Positions 6,340 through 13,369 of a stretch of DNA of 24,673 nucleotides are shown piece after piece. Each line of letters starts with the position of its first letter. The first letter of the stretch is position 1. Location: IMG/VR virus record IMGVR_UViG_3300042518_001152, positions 1 through 24,673 of that record. One strand, written 5' to 3'. The translations under genes and the position numbers were made by a program. This stretch comes from a virus. The notes under the pieces were generated by a model. That model was not told the origin of the DNA, ran no database searches, and saw nothing but the letters and a program-made list of their open reading frames with translations.

Positions 6340-6810
6340 CTAAATTAAAGAAGTGTTTTTAATATCTTTGATGATATTTTTTATAATATCTATTGATTGT
6401 GCTTGAGTCTCGTGTATGATTGATTTAGCTTCATCCAAATCAACCCATTTATAATTATCCATTTCTGGAAACTCACCCATTTCTAATGGCACAAATGAAT
6501 TACATTTTAATACCACATCCATTAAATTTAACGACATGTTTTGTTCTTCTAAAACTAAAAAACCATGAATAGCTTTTTTTCCATGTTTATAATTTACCAT
6601 TGGTAATTCAATAAAATTACAATCTTTAGGAACAATTAAATTTGTCTCCTCATAAGTTTCACGTATGGCAGCGTCTATAATATTCTCACCAACATCTACT
6701 TTTCCTTTCGGGATACTCCAAAAATCAGGTTTATGGTTTGTAGGGTGGCAAACTAATAACTTACCATCTTTATTAACCAAAAATAAACCAGCCGCTATTG
6801 TTTTCATCAT
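6340..6810 (-). CDS. Nudix hydrolase
   Basis: 156 residues. The Nudix box GKVDVGENIIDAAIRETYEE lies near residues 36-55 and fits G-x5-E-x7-R-E-x2-E-E, with Asn in place of the usual late Gly (EETNL). N-terminal strands (AAGLFLVNKDGKLLVCHP) and PDFWSIPKGK are typical of the MutT/ADP-ribose branch. It hydrolyses nucleoside diphosphates linked to another moiety; the substrate cannot be read from sequence. The start is ATG 6810 or 6807, overlapping the stop of the CsaA-like gene. In a phage candidates include oxidised dNTPs, ADP-ribose, or RNA caps and NAD caps. It is the second Nudix domain in the window, the first being fused to the NMN adenylyltransferase. Confidence 0.9.
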   Translation of the reverse strand: MMKTIAAGLFLVNKDGKLLVCHPTNHKPDFWSIPKGKVDVGENIIDAAIRETYEETNLIVPKDCNFIELPMVNYKHGKKAIHGFLVLEEQNMSLNLMDVVLKCNSFVPLEMGEFPEMDNYKWVDLDEAKSIIHETQAQSIDIIKNIIKDIKNTSLI

Positions 6811-7151
6811 ATTAATCTAGTACCTACTCCAATGAAATCTAATCCAACTTGTAATTGACCTTCAGTCCCAATACCAACCATAATCATAGCTTGACTGTTT
6901 ACACCTTTAATAACACTTGGTTCAAGGTTGGTGATAAAAGGCATTGTAAGACCAATCAATTGTTCTGGTAAATGTGTTTTACCTATATTGGTAAAAACAG
7001 TTCGCATATCACCGTTACCAAAATCTACAGTCAATTTAAGACCATAGCTTTTTGGTACTGTTTCAGCTTCAGTTATCATACCAACCTTTATTTCCAACTT
7101 AGCTTCAATAGCCAAAAATTCATCAAACGTTATTTGTTGCTTGTTCTCCAT
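6807..7151 (-). CDS. CsaA-like tRNA-binding-domain protein
   Basis: 114 residues consisting of a single tRNA-binding OB fold (the Trbp111/CsaA/MetRS C-terminal type). Visible are LEIKVGMITEAETVPKSYGLKLTVDFG near residues 14-40, then the LIGLTMPFITNLEPSVIKGVNSQAMIMV segment near 65-92, the usual hydrophobic core and loop of the family. CsaA proteins bind tRNA and have been called secretion-linked chaperones in Bacillus. In a phage a role in tRNA protection or delivery is more likely, but this is inference. It overlaps the Nudix gene by four bases and follows the HAD phosphatase by one base, so it is in the operon led by the large phosphoesterase at 9242. Confidence 0.85.
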   Translation of the reverse strand: MENKQQITFDEFLAIEAKLEIKVGMITEAETVPKSYGLKLTVDFGNGDMRTVFTNIGKTHLPEQLIGLTMPFITNLEPSVIKGVNSQAMIMVGIGTEGQLQVGLDFIGVGTRLI

Positions 7152-7152
7152 T

Positions 7153-7656
7153 TTATTTTGTTTTTTGTGTTAATATTCCTCGAACCTCTAATATTTTTTC
7201 AACTTCAACCCAATTAACATAAGGTCTACCTATATGTACTTGAATCGAGTTTTGACCATACGTTGTAGTTTGAATTCCTTGTGCAACTGGTTTCCACACA
7301 AACTCTTGTAATAAAGGACATCCAAGAGCCGAATCATCAATCATTAATTGTGCATAACTTTTAGGTGAATTAGTCCAAGTGTGTTGAGTTGGATTTGTTT
7401 GTACCCCATATAATGGAATATCATTCTTTACAAACCAATCAATTGCATCTTGAAGACCACTCGTGGTAACACTTCCATCTCTTTCAACAAATTCTTTATC
7501 ACTTCTCATAGTGAACAAGATTAACTGATGCCCTTCAGCCACAAGTCTTTTTAAAACAGGTACCGCACCTATATCCTTCCCAACTTCTGGGTAGTCATGT
7601 GTTACACACGTACCGTCAAAATCCACATTTATCACTATTGTTTCTTTATTTACCAT
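7153..7656 (-). CDS. HAD phosphatase, BT0820-like
   Basis: 167 residues. Motif I is VDFDGTCVTHDYPEVG near residues 11-26, motif II LFTMRS near 47-52, and the acidic motif MIDDSALGCPL near 105-115. The phrase DxPxxGxDIGAVPVLKRLVxxGHQLILFTMRS and the NPxQxxWTxSPKxYAQLxIDD segment match a conserved Bacteroidetes HAD family represented by Bacteroides BT0820. The catalytic Asp pair and the DD of motif IV are intact, so it should be an active phosphatase. The substrate is unknown. A close relation to cellular Bacteroidetes proteins supports the proposed host range. It is five bases downstream of the phosphoesterase stop. Confidence 0.88.
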   Translation of the reverse strand: MVNKETIVINVDFDGTCVTHDYPEVGKDIGAVPVLKRLVAEGHQLILFTMRSDKEFVERDGSVTTSGLQDAIDWFVKNDIPLYGVQTNPTQHTWTNSPKSYAQLMIDDSALGCPLLQEFVWKPVAQGIQTTTYGQNSIQVHIGRPYVNWVEVEKILEVRGILTQKTK

Positions 7657-7661
7657 AATTA

Positions 7662-9242
7662 TTATTTAAAAGTCGTAAAATCGCCATTAATAAAGTTGAT
7701 ATGTTGGGCTCTACCATCATTGTGGATGATAACATGTGATTGCAACCACGTGCTTGGTCCAAGATTATAGCCTACACGAAGACTAGTAGAAGTTCCAACT
7801 GCTATAGCACCGTCTTTACGACCTGGAGTGTGATAGTGCCCCACAACTATTTTTGTGTTCAATCTTCTAAATTGTAGTAATGAACCTCTGCTACCATTAG
7901 AACCGATATCACCATGTTGACCTAACTCCCAACCGCCTTTAACTTTATACGATGAACGTCTATCCAATGTTATAAATTTAGGGTATGCTTTATTTATTAA
8001 AGCTGGTATAACCCCTTTGACATTATGATAATTGTTAGCGTACTGTTCGAGCAAAATATCTGACAATTTCATGTATAATCTAGAGTTCTTAAACGTGGGT
8101 TGTTTTTTCCAATCCTCATTTTTTAACCATCTATCTAAAAAATCATCATGATTACTTCTTACAATAACAACGTTTTCAAATTGTTCAAATGGTTTCAAAC
8201 ATTCTATCATCATATCAATCTCTTTATTCAAATCATTTGTCCCGTTTACTTCTTTTGCATATTGAATAAAAGGGTCTTTGAGTTGGTGATGAGATATTGA
8301 ATCTCCGTCAAAAACATCGTGCAACACAACATGTTTTGGTTTTAAAACACTGGTTAATTCAAATGTTTTATTGATAATTTCTTGGTCATGATGGCCAAAG
8401 TGAACGTCACCTAAAATAAGGGCTTCAATTGAATTATTTCTGGACACAACACCATTTTCAACCCTATAATACAAATCACTAAACGAGCCAGTTTTATCAT
8501 CAGCGGTTACTTGACGGACAAAGAAAACATCTTTGTCTTTTATTTCAACAATGACAAAACCAAATGTATGGTGAAATTCACCTTTTTTACCAGCTTTAGA
8601 ATCTGTATAATTTTTGAGCGTAACAGAACCAGTTGTCAACATCATTTTTGGTTTGCTTTCATCTAATACAGGTATCATTTCCAACTGAACCTTTGGTGAA
8701 CCAAAAATACAAGAGTTGATGCCACTCATGCCTTGCATATCACTCATTGGGTTGGTCGCAGTTGGTTGTATTTTTATGTCTGACATTATAGAAACATACT
8801 TATGGATATTGTGTCTGTTAGCATCAGAATATTTTATAACATCTGGGTCCCATGTATCGTGTTCTTTATCGGTAAAAACAGATGTTGGGTTTTTATACCG
8901 TCCTAATATAATGTGAATGTCAGCTTCTATTTCATTTGCGTAAACTTCCAAATTTTTAAGGAAAGTTTTATGTACAGCCGTATCATTTTGAGCCCATGTT
9001 ATAATGAATCTAGTTTTATCTGGATTAAATTGTCTTTGTTGCGCTTTAAGATATTGTTCTGGTTCAACATCTGCTTTCTCTTTGAAAGACAACTTTTCAC
9101 TACACCATTTACGAACAGTTCGTTCAGAACGACCAAACAAATCCATAAGAAGCTTCATTCTATTATCCCATGATAATGTTTTATCCTGATAGATTAGTCT
9201 AGCCCTATCAATAGTTTCATCAGTTAATTCTTTAAATTTCAT
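7662..9242 (-). CDS. HTH-metallophosphoesterase, possibly related to T5 DNA-transfer protein A1
   Basis: 526 residues from the ATG at 9242; the codon at 9245 is TTG. Residues 1-55 (RMKLLMDLFGRSERTVRKWCSE) look like a helix-turn-helix DNA-binding segment. A middle region of about 200 residues follows. The C-terminal half is a complete two-metal phosphoesterase: ILGDVHFGHHD, VLHDVFDGDSISHH, VIVRSNHDDFLDRW, LGQHGDIGSNG and VVGHYHTPG. The SNHDDFLxRWL and HDVFDGDSxSHH phrases resemble what I recall of T5 A1-like DNA-transfer/nuclease proteins, so a DNA-directed phosphodiesterase, for example in host DNA breakdown, is plausible. It is the first gene behind its own promoter. The fold is certain; the A1 link is tentative. 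Confidence 0.8.
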   Translation of the reverse strand: MKFKELTDETIDRARLIYQDKTLSWDNRMKLLMDLFGRSERTVRKWCSEKLSFKEKADVEPEQYLKAQQRQFNPDKTRFIITWAQNDTAVHKTFLKNLEVYANEIEADIHIILGRYKNPTSVFTDKEHDTWDPDVIKYSDANRHNIHKYVSIMSDIKIQPTATNPMSDMQGMSGINSCIFGSPKVQLEMIPVLDESKPKMMLTTGSVTLKNYTDSKAGKKGEFHHTFGFVIVEIKDKDVFFVRQVTADDKTGSFSDLYYRVENGVVSRNNSIEALILGDVHFGHHDQEIINKTFELTSVLKPKHVVLHDVFDGDSISHHQLKDPFIQYAKEVNGTNDLNKEIDMMIECLKPFEQFENVVIVRSNHDDFLDRWLKNEDWKKQPTFKNSRLYMKLSDILLEQYANNYHNVKGVIPALINKAYPKFITLDRRSSYKVKGGWELGQHGDIGSNGSRGSLLQFRRLNTKIVVGHYHTPGRKDGAIAVGTSTSLRVGYNLGPSTWLQSHVIIHNDGRAQHINFINGDFTTFK

Positions 9243-9271
9243 CAATAATTTATTTGTAAAGTGTTATTTTG

Positions 9272-9302
9272 CAAATATACTAAAGAATTAGTTATATAGC
9301 AA
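9272..9302 (-). promoter_or_regulatory. Bacteroidetes-type promoter (TTG-N20-TATATTTG)
   Basis: TTG (9302-9300), 20 bases, then TATATTTG (9279-9272). It drives the phosphoesterase, HAD, CsaA-like and Nudix genes. The leader before the ATG at 9242 is about 25 bases. Confidence 0.85.
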
Positions 9303-9311
9303 GTGTTATGG

Positions 9312-10115
9312 TTACATTTTAATTGAAGGAATAAGTTTGTATAAGTAATCTCGCTCTTGTGTAAAAATAGGTGTGTTGTAATCTGGAATCCATTTGCTAC
9401 GTTGAACAGGGCCTCTTTCTGTTTCCAAAAAAACATCTTGTTTTTTAATCACAACACCTCTTTTATATTTTGGCAAGTAATCATTCCAATTTATCCCTTT
9501 TAGTGAAAAAAGCATTTCTTGTTTTTCTTCGCTACTCTTACCTTCTAACATTTTGTGTGAAAAATTTGCACTAGCGGCCATGCTAACGCTGTTTCTAGTA
9601 CAATCTTGTTGTCTCCAAATAAAATAATTGGAAACCTCTCTAATGTCAGGGATAACAAAAACACGTGAATCAAATACTGCTTCAATCTCAGCAAATTCAT
9701 CAGTCACTAATTTTTCAAATATTTCTTCATTATTGTATTTAAAAGTTGATAGCAACCTTAACATATTTTTATTAAAAGAAGCCGTCATTTTTGATGCAGA
9801 AATACTACATAATTTTTGAACCTTTCCATCAAAAATCATTTCAGATTCTATATTTTCAATGTCTGAAAACATCAAGCTCACTTCATCTGATTGAGTATAA
9901 GCAAACTTTGGAGATAAAAATTTACATAAATCAATAGTAGCAGCATCCATAACATTTGACAATAAATCATCAAACGGTTTGTTAAATTTTTTGGTGTATT
10001 TGCTAAAACCTTTACCGTCTAATCTTATAATAACATAAGACCTAGCAGGTATTTTAAAACTATAGCACGATTCATAACTTTTCATCCGTGACTCTAAATC
10101 AGCACCTTTTCCCAT
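9312..10115 (-). CDS. Thg1-like 3'-5' nucleotidyltransferase
   Basis: 267 residues. The metal-binding palm motifs are RLDGKGFSKYTKKF near residues 31-44 and TQSDEVSL near 74-81. The conserved DSRVFVIPD, NYFIWRQQDCTRNSVSMAA block lies near 148-180. Thg1 adds G-1 to tRNA-His; the Thg1-like proteins (TLPs) of bacteria and archaea repair truncated 5' ends of tRNAs by templated 3'-5' addition. The eukaryotic HINNLYN signature is absent at the expected place, which favours a TLP tRNA-repair role over strict His-tRNA maturation. In a phage this could restore tRNAs cut by host anticodon or acceptor nucleases (inference). It follows the PRPP synthetase stop by six bases in the same operon. Confidence 0.93.
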   Translation of the reverse strand: MGKGADLESRMKSYESCYSFKIPARSYVIIRLDGKGFSKYTKKFNKPFDDLLSNVMDAATIDLCKFLSPKFAYTQSDEVSLMFSDIENIESEMIFDGKVQKLCSISASKMTASFNKNMLRLLSTFKYNNEEIFEKLVTDEFAEIEAVFDSRVFVIPDIREVSNYFIWRQQDCTRNSVSMAASANFSHKMLEGKSSEEKQEMLFSLKGINWNDYLPKYKRGVVIKKQDVFLETERGPVQRSKWIPDYNTPIFTQERDYLYKLIPSIKM

Positions 10116-10121
10116 ATGTTT

Positions 10122-11141
10122 TTATTTTATTGATTCATAACTTAAATTATTATTTATAGCCGCCATAGCTTTAGCTATTTGATAGTCAACACTAATAGTA
10201 TTAATTAGATTGAATCCGTTTGTTATTTCATAACAATCATTAACATCATAATTCCCAATTTTAGCACAAACTTCATTTGGGTCTTTTTTAATAAGAGAAT
10301 CACTAATAATCAATTTACTTAAAACAGAACTACCTATGTTTTTGTATGCTTTACCAGACAACACCCCATGACTTATTATAGCCATAACGCTTTTAGCCCC
10401 ATTTTCCATTATAACACTGGCAGCTTTACATAAGGTACCAGCAGTATCTACCATATCATCCAAAATGATTACGTCTTTGCCTTGTACATCTCCTATTATA
10501 ACCATTTTATCAACCTCATTAGCCACTTTTCTAGTTTTATCCATCATAACATAATTTAAATCCAAACCGTGATGGGCTAGTAACTGTTCTTTCATCCTCT
10601 TAACCCTTTTGCCAGAACCAGCATCTGGTCCACACAAAACAGTATTTTCATTAGATATAGCAGATATGTAATCATCAAAAACGTTTTTACCTTCTATGTG
10701 AGCTACTGGAATATCAAAGAACCCTTGAATTTGGTCAGCATGAAGGTCAAAAGTTATAATACTAGTTGCCCCAGCATTTTCAATCATCTGAGCGATAACT
10801 TTTGCACCTATGGGGCCTCTAGCTTGGTCTTTTTTGTCTTGTCTAGCGTATGGGAAATAAGGTAATATTGCAATTATTTCCCCAGCAGCAGCACGTTTTG
10901 CCGCATCAATGGCTAAAATTAATCTTATTATTTTATCACTATTATCTGGGCTACTTAAAAGATAAACTCTTTTACCCCTAACAGATGTGTTATAATCAAC
11001 ACATAGCTCACCATCAGAAAATTTTTGAGGGTTTAAGTTACCTATTGATGTGTTTAGGTTTAACGCCTTTGATTTAGCTTTTTTTAAGATAGAGTCAATT
11101 AGGTCTAACCTATCATCCAAAGAAAAGATTATAGATTCCAT
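10122..11141 (-). CDS. prs: Ribose-phosphate pyrophosphokinase (PRPP synthetase)
   Basis: 339 residues from the ATG at 11141; codons up to 11183 overlap the upstream gene and are unlikely. Conserved blocks are QKFSDGEL, the flexible loop YFPYARQDKKDQARGPIGAK near residue 90, FDLHADQIQGFFDIPVAH near 130, and the ribose-phosphate/PRPP loop VIILDDMVDTAGTL near 225. It makes PRPP from ribose-5-phosphate and ATP. PRPP is the co-substrate of the Nampt encoded 4 kb upstream, and ribose-5-phosphate is a product of the Nudix domain of the NMNAT gene. Phage homologues of this family can instead act on ADP-ribose (Adps in the NARP1 pathway); sequence alone does not exclude that here. It shares a promoter with the small gene at 11347. 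Confidence 0.93.
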   Translation of the reverse strand: MESIIFSLDDRLDLIDSILKKAKSKALNLNTSIGNLNPQKFSDGELCVDYNTSVRGKRVYLLSSPDNSDKIIRLILAIDAAKRAAAGEIIAILPYFPYARQDKKDQARGPIGAKVIAQMIENAGATSIITFDLHADQIQGFFDIPVAHIEGKNVFDDYISAISNENTVLCGPDAGSGKRVKRMKEQLLAHHGLDLNYVMMDKTRKVANEVDKMVIIGDVQGKDVIILDDMVDTAGTLCKAASVIMENGAKSVMAIISHGVLSGKAYKNIGSSVLSKLIISDSLIKKDPNEVCAKIGNYDVNDCYEITNGFNLINTISVDYQIAKAMAAINNNLSYESIK

Positions 11142-11146
11142 TACTG

Positions 11147-11347
11147 TTATTTTTCGTTTATTGACCTTACAAAATATACCCAACCAGAATCAGAATTTTT
11201 TGTTAATATATCAGCTAGTAATTGAGCCTCATCAAAATTATCAAACTCCCATATCTCAGAATGAGTATCTACCAATAAAATTGTTTCTATTTTATCGTTT
11301 TTTTTAAAAGTTTTTACAATGGCATAAGATTTTCTATTGCTGTCCAT
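11147..11347 (-). CDS. Hypothetical protein, 66 aa
   Basis: A small protein with a beta-rich start (SYAIVKTFKKNDKIETILLVDTH) and an alpha segment containing FDNFDEAQLLADIL. The first-strand, DTHSEIW, helix, VYFVRSI order resembles small phage proteins that read like a compact alpha-beta fold, but I know no family name. It is the first gene after the promoter at 11361-11391, with a leader of about nine bases, and is followed after five bases by the PRPP synthetase, so the two are co-transcribed. Confidence 0.72.
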   Translation of the reverse strand: MDSNRKSYAIVKTFKKNDKIETILLVDTHSEIWEFDNFDEAQLLADILTKNSDSGWVYFVRSINEK

Positions 11348-11360
11348 AAAAGTATTTTTA

Positions 11361-11391
11361 CAAAGGTACTAAAAGTATTTCAAACTACCAA
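11361..11391 (-). promoter_or_regulatory. Bacteroidetes-type promoter for the prs operon
   Basis: TTG (11391-11389), 20 bases, then TACCTTTG (11368-11361). It lies in the gap after the 120-aa gene at 11423 and would transcribe the 66-aa gene, prs and the Thg1-like gene. Confidence 0.85.
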
Positions 11392-11422
11392 AATTATTTA
11401 AACTTAATTTTGTGTTTTTCAT
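11369..11422 (-). CDS. Possible 17-aa mini-ORF
   Basis: An ATG (11422-11420) directly abuts the TAA of the upstream gene and opens 17 codons ending in TAG at 11371-11369. The abutting stop and start would allow coupled translation. It overlaps the spacer and -33 element of the prs promoter, so it may be fortuitous. No function can be assigned. Confidence 0.2.
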   Translation of the reverse strand: MKNTKLSLNNFGSLKYF

Positions 11423-11785
11423 TTATTTTATTTTAATCCAATTTCTGTCATGATATTTTGCTCTATAAGTGCCAATCTCAAAACTATTGTTACTAAGAAT
11501 AATCTCTAGAGCTGTTGGCAACTCAGAATATAATTTATCCCATTCAGATTTTTGTTCATCTGTGTAAATAAAAAATTCATCATGTGTTAACAAATCAACA
11601 TTTTCTGGTTTCCCATTTAATATCAGACTAATAGCGTCATAAATGTTATATTCACCAAATGGAGGTGCTATTTCATCACCTTCATCAGCAACACCACTAA
11701 TAATACCCTGATTGTTTATGCTCCAACGTAAATTTTTCAGCAAAAGCACGTGTTCTTTTTTTAATTCAAATTTAATTACGCTCAT
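11423..11785 (-). CDS. Hypothetical protein, 120 aa
   Basis: An acidic to neutral soluble protein beginning MSVIKFELKKEHVLLLKNLRW, with a conserved-looking stretch DEGDEIAPPFGEYNIYDAISLIL and LPTALEIILSNNSFEIGTY near the end. It resembles phage proteins of a small hypothetical family but I cannot name it. There are no membrane segments. Its start overlaps the end of the SET-domain gene by four bases, so the two are coupled. Confidence 0.75.
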   Translation of the reverse strand: MSVIKFELKKEHVLLLKNLRWSINNQGIISGVADEGDEIAPPFGEYNIYDAISLILNGKPENVDLLTHDEFFIYTDEQKSEWDKLYSELPTALEIILSNNSFEIGTYRAKYHDRNWIKIK

Positions 11786-12081
11786 TTTTCTAGTTTATAT
11801 AATGTGTAATAAGCTGTTATTTCTTCACCAGCATTTATATTTCTTATTGCTTTAAGAAATAGATAATCACCATCAACAATTACTTTACAATTTGGTGTTT
11901 CAGAATGATTAAAAAAACCACCCAACGGAGTTCTTATATAACCATCTTGAAAATTAGGGTTGTATACATGCGTCATCCCTAATACGTGATTCTCGTCAAT
12001 ATCATCTGTTGCAAATAACCCAAGACCATCTATATTAGATGGTTTTATCGTTAAATAACTTGGTAGCGGTTTATAACTCAT
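11782..12081 (-). CDS. Minimal SET-domain protein (putative lysine methyltransferase)
   Basis: 99 residues. SET signatures are GLGLFATDDI near residues 20-29, FFNHSETPNC near 55-64 (the NHS..PNC pseudoknot segment that binds S-adenosylmethionine) and AIRNINAGEEITAYYTLY near 78-95, which holds the catalytic-region Tyr. These motifs are essentially complete, but the domain is very short and has no pre-SET or post-SET cysteines. SET enzymes methylate lysines in proteins. Targets in a phage could be a host chromosomal or ribosomal protein; nothing here identifies it. It lies between the lipoprotein gene, which it follows by one base, and a hypothetical gene that it overlaps by four bases. Confidence 0.85.
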   Translation of the reverse strand: MSYKPLPSYLTIKPSNIDGLGLFATDDIDENHVLGMTHVYNPNFQDGYIRTPLGGFFNHSETPNCKVIVDGDYLFLKAIRNINAGEEITAYYTLYKLEK

Positions 12082-12082
12082 A

Positions 12083-12382
12083 TTAATCTTTTTTACTATT
12101 TATCATACTAAAAAATATTCTTAGGATGAAGAATAATCCGCCAGTAAAACCAAAGTCATACCAATGTCCATTATTGTTTATTGCATAAACTTTAATTGAA
12201 TTATCAAACAAACTACCTATAAATGAAAAAGCACTTATCATACCATGCCAAGTACCACCCCAAAAACCATAAATGTGTTCCCCAGTTTGAATTGAAACTT
12301 CTGTGTTATTTGAATGAGCGCAACCTGTTAGCGCAATTATTGCAATCAAACAAATAAATAGTAAATTATTTATTTTTTTCAT
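12083..12382 (-). CDS. Small predicted lipoprotein with a C-terminal membrane segment
   Basis: 99 residues. The N-terminus is a signal peptide ending in a lipobox: KK, a hydrophobic core LLFICLIAIIALTGC, with Cys20 as the predicted lipid-attached residue. The mature part contains a Gly/Trp-rich block (HIYGFWGGTWHGMISAFSFIGSLF), NNNGHWYDFGFTGG, and a last hydrophobic stretch LFFILRIFFSMI that may enter the membrane. This mature region resembles a conserved family of small bacterial membrane proteins whose function I do not know. Being envelope-bound, it could modify the infected cell surface, for example in superinfection exclusion, but that is speculative. The start overlaps the coiled-coil gene by four bases. 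Confidence 0.8.
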   Translation of the reverse strand: MKKINNLLFICLIAIIALTGCAHSNNTEVSIQTGEHIYGFWGGTWHGMISAFSFIGSLFDNSIKVYAINNNGHWYDFGFTGGLFFILRIFFSMINSKKD

Positions 12383-12741
12383 AACGTTTTTTTTAATTTA
12401 TCAAGTTTTTTATTAAGTCTTTTTTCAACTTCTTCTTCAATTTTTCTGTTCAATAACAATTCAACTATTTTCTCAGTTATGTTATTTATTTTATCATCAA
12501 CGTGTCTAATCATCGAATTTTCAAATTGTTTTAATTTGAAATTCAAACGTTCTTCCACTTCTAATTTTCTTTTTTTACTAAAATCTTCAGAGAAATAACC
12601 TAGTTCTTCTGATATAAAACCACGCAAAATTTCTTTTACTTCGTCAGCTGTCAAAAGCACATGTGAGTCTTTATCTCTGGCGATGTTTAAAGCTTGTATT
12701 TTGTTTTCGTTTATAATACTTAATTTAGGTATGTTTACCAT
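12379..12741 (-). CDS. Coiled-coil protein, 120 aa
   Basis: The C-terminal two thirds, from about residue 55, is a long charged heptad pattern (KKRKLEVEERLNFKLKQFE, then IVELLLNRKIEEEVEKRLN) expected to form a helical oligomer. The N-terminus (VLLTADEVKEILRGFISEEL) is helical but not obviously coiled. No known domain. It overlaps the upstream HAD gene by 17 bases and the lipoprotein gene by four, so it is in the operon running from the macrodomain gene region down to 11.4 kb. Confidence 0.75.
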   Translation of the reverse strand: MVNIPKLSIINENKIQALNIARDKDSHVLLTADEVKEILRGFISEELGYFSEDFSKKRKLEVEERLNFKLKQFENSMIRHVDDKINNITEKIVELLLNRKIEEEVEKRLNKKLDKLKKTL

Positions 12742-13168
12742 ATTTTTCTTTTAAAAAAAGGTACACCAGTTTCCAATCGGTATATGGGTCAAAACCAGCT
12801 TTATCTTCAAATAAAACATTCATATAAGGTTTTTTATCATAACAACCATACCCATTAACATCGGTTTCAACTTCAGGGTTCTCATTTATATAGTCAAAAG
12901 TTATTCCTTGAGATAAAAACAAATCTATATATTCTTTTATCTCATGTGGATGTGAACATGTGTATAATATCCTTACAATGTCCTTTTGTTCACTAATTAA
13001 TTGCATAGCTTCTTTAGCGTATGGGTAAAAGTCTTTTGGTGTATTTCCATACTCGTAATTAGGTTTAAGTATGGTCCCATGAATATCAAAAAACCAAAAA
13101 GTTTTATCCCAACCACGTTTTTCCTTAGCCTCAAAATGGTTTTTTTCTATTGCCTTGATTATGCTCAT
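12725..13168 (-). CDS. HAD-like protein with an altered motif I (DxH instead of DxD)
   Basis: 147 residues. The HAD layout is clear: FFDIHGTIL near residues 27-35 (motif I), ILYTCSHPHEI near 68-78 (motif II region), KKPYMNVLFEDKAGFDP near 112-128 (Lys and late acidic residues). The nucleophile Asp is present, but the second Asp, normally the general acid/base of phosphatases, is His. The change may give a different activity, as in non-phosphatase HADs, or a binding protein. The ATG at 13168 overlaps the upstream stop by four bases. It is the third stand-alone HAD-type gene in the window, besides the orphan fragment. Confidence 0.8.
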   Translation of the reverse strand: MSIIKAIEKNHFEAKEKRGWDKTFWFFDIHGTILKPNYEYGNTPKDFYPYAKEAMQLISEQKDIVRILYTCSHPHEIKEYIDLFLSQGITFDYINENPEVETDVNGYGCYDKKPYMNVLFEDKAGFDPYTDWKLVYLFLKEKYGKHT

Positions 13169-13350
13169 TTTTTAGGAAATATTTTATCAAAATCCAATCT
13201 TTTCATCGAATAATAAGTGCTATCTTGCTTAAAGTACACAGTATCGCTAAAATAACTAATATTTTTAGGTACCCACGTTTTTAATTCTTCAACATCTATG
13301 TTTTTTTCTTTTTCATTGGCAACGCCAATTGTAACTGTTTGTTTAGACAT
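13165..13350 (-). CDS. Hypothetical protein, 61 aa
   Basis: A small, charged protein (SKQTVTIGVANEKEKNIDV, then YFSDTVYFKQDSTYYSMKRLD) with alternating beta-like segments and no membrane part. No recognised family. The start reads TTAATATG and lies 19 bases after the macrodomain stop; the stop overlaps the next gene. Coding is supported by the tight spacing on both sides. Confidence 0.62.
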   Translation of the reverse strand: MSKQTVTIGVANEKEKNIDVEELKTWVPKNISYFSDTVYFKQDSTYYSMKRLDFDKIFPKK

Positions 13351-13369
13351 ATTAATACTTTTTAAAGAA

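Noticed and set aside
11142-11183. Upstream start for PRPP synthetase at 11183
   Set aside because: It would overlap the 66-aa gene by 37 bases. The ATG at 11141 gives the normal family N-terminus and a five-base gap.
12752-12762. TACCTTTT inside the HAD gene as a promoter
   Set aside because: The final G is missing, there is no spaced TTG, and it lies within coding sequence.
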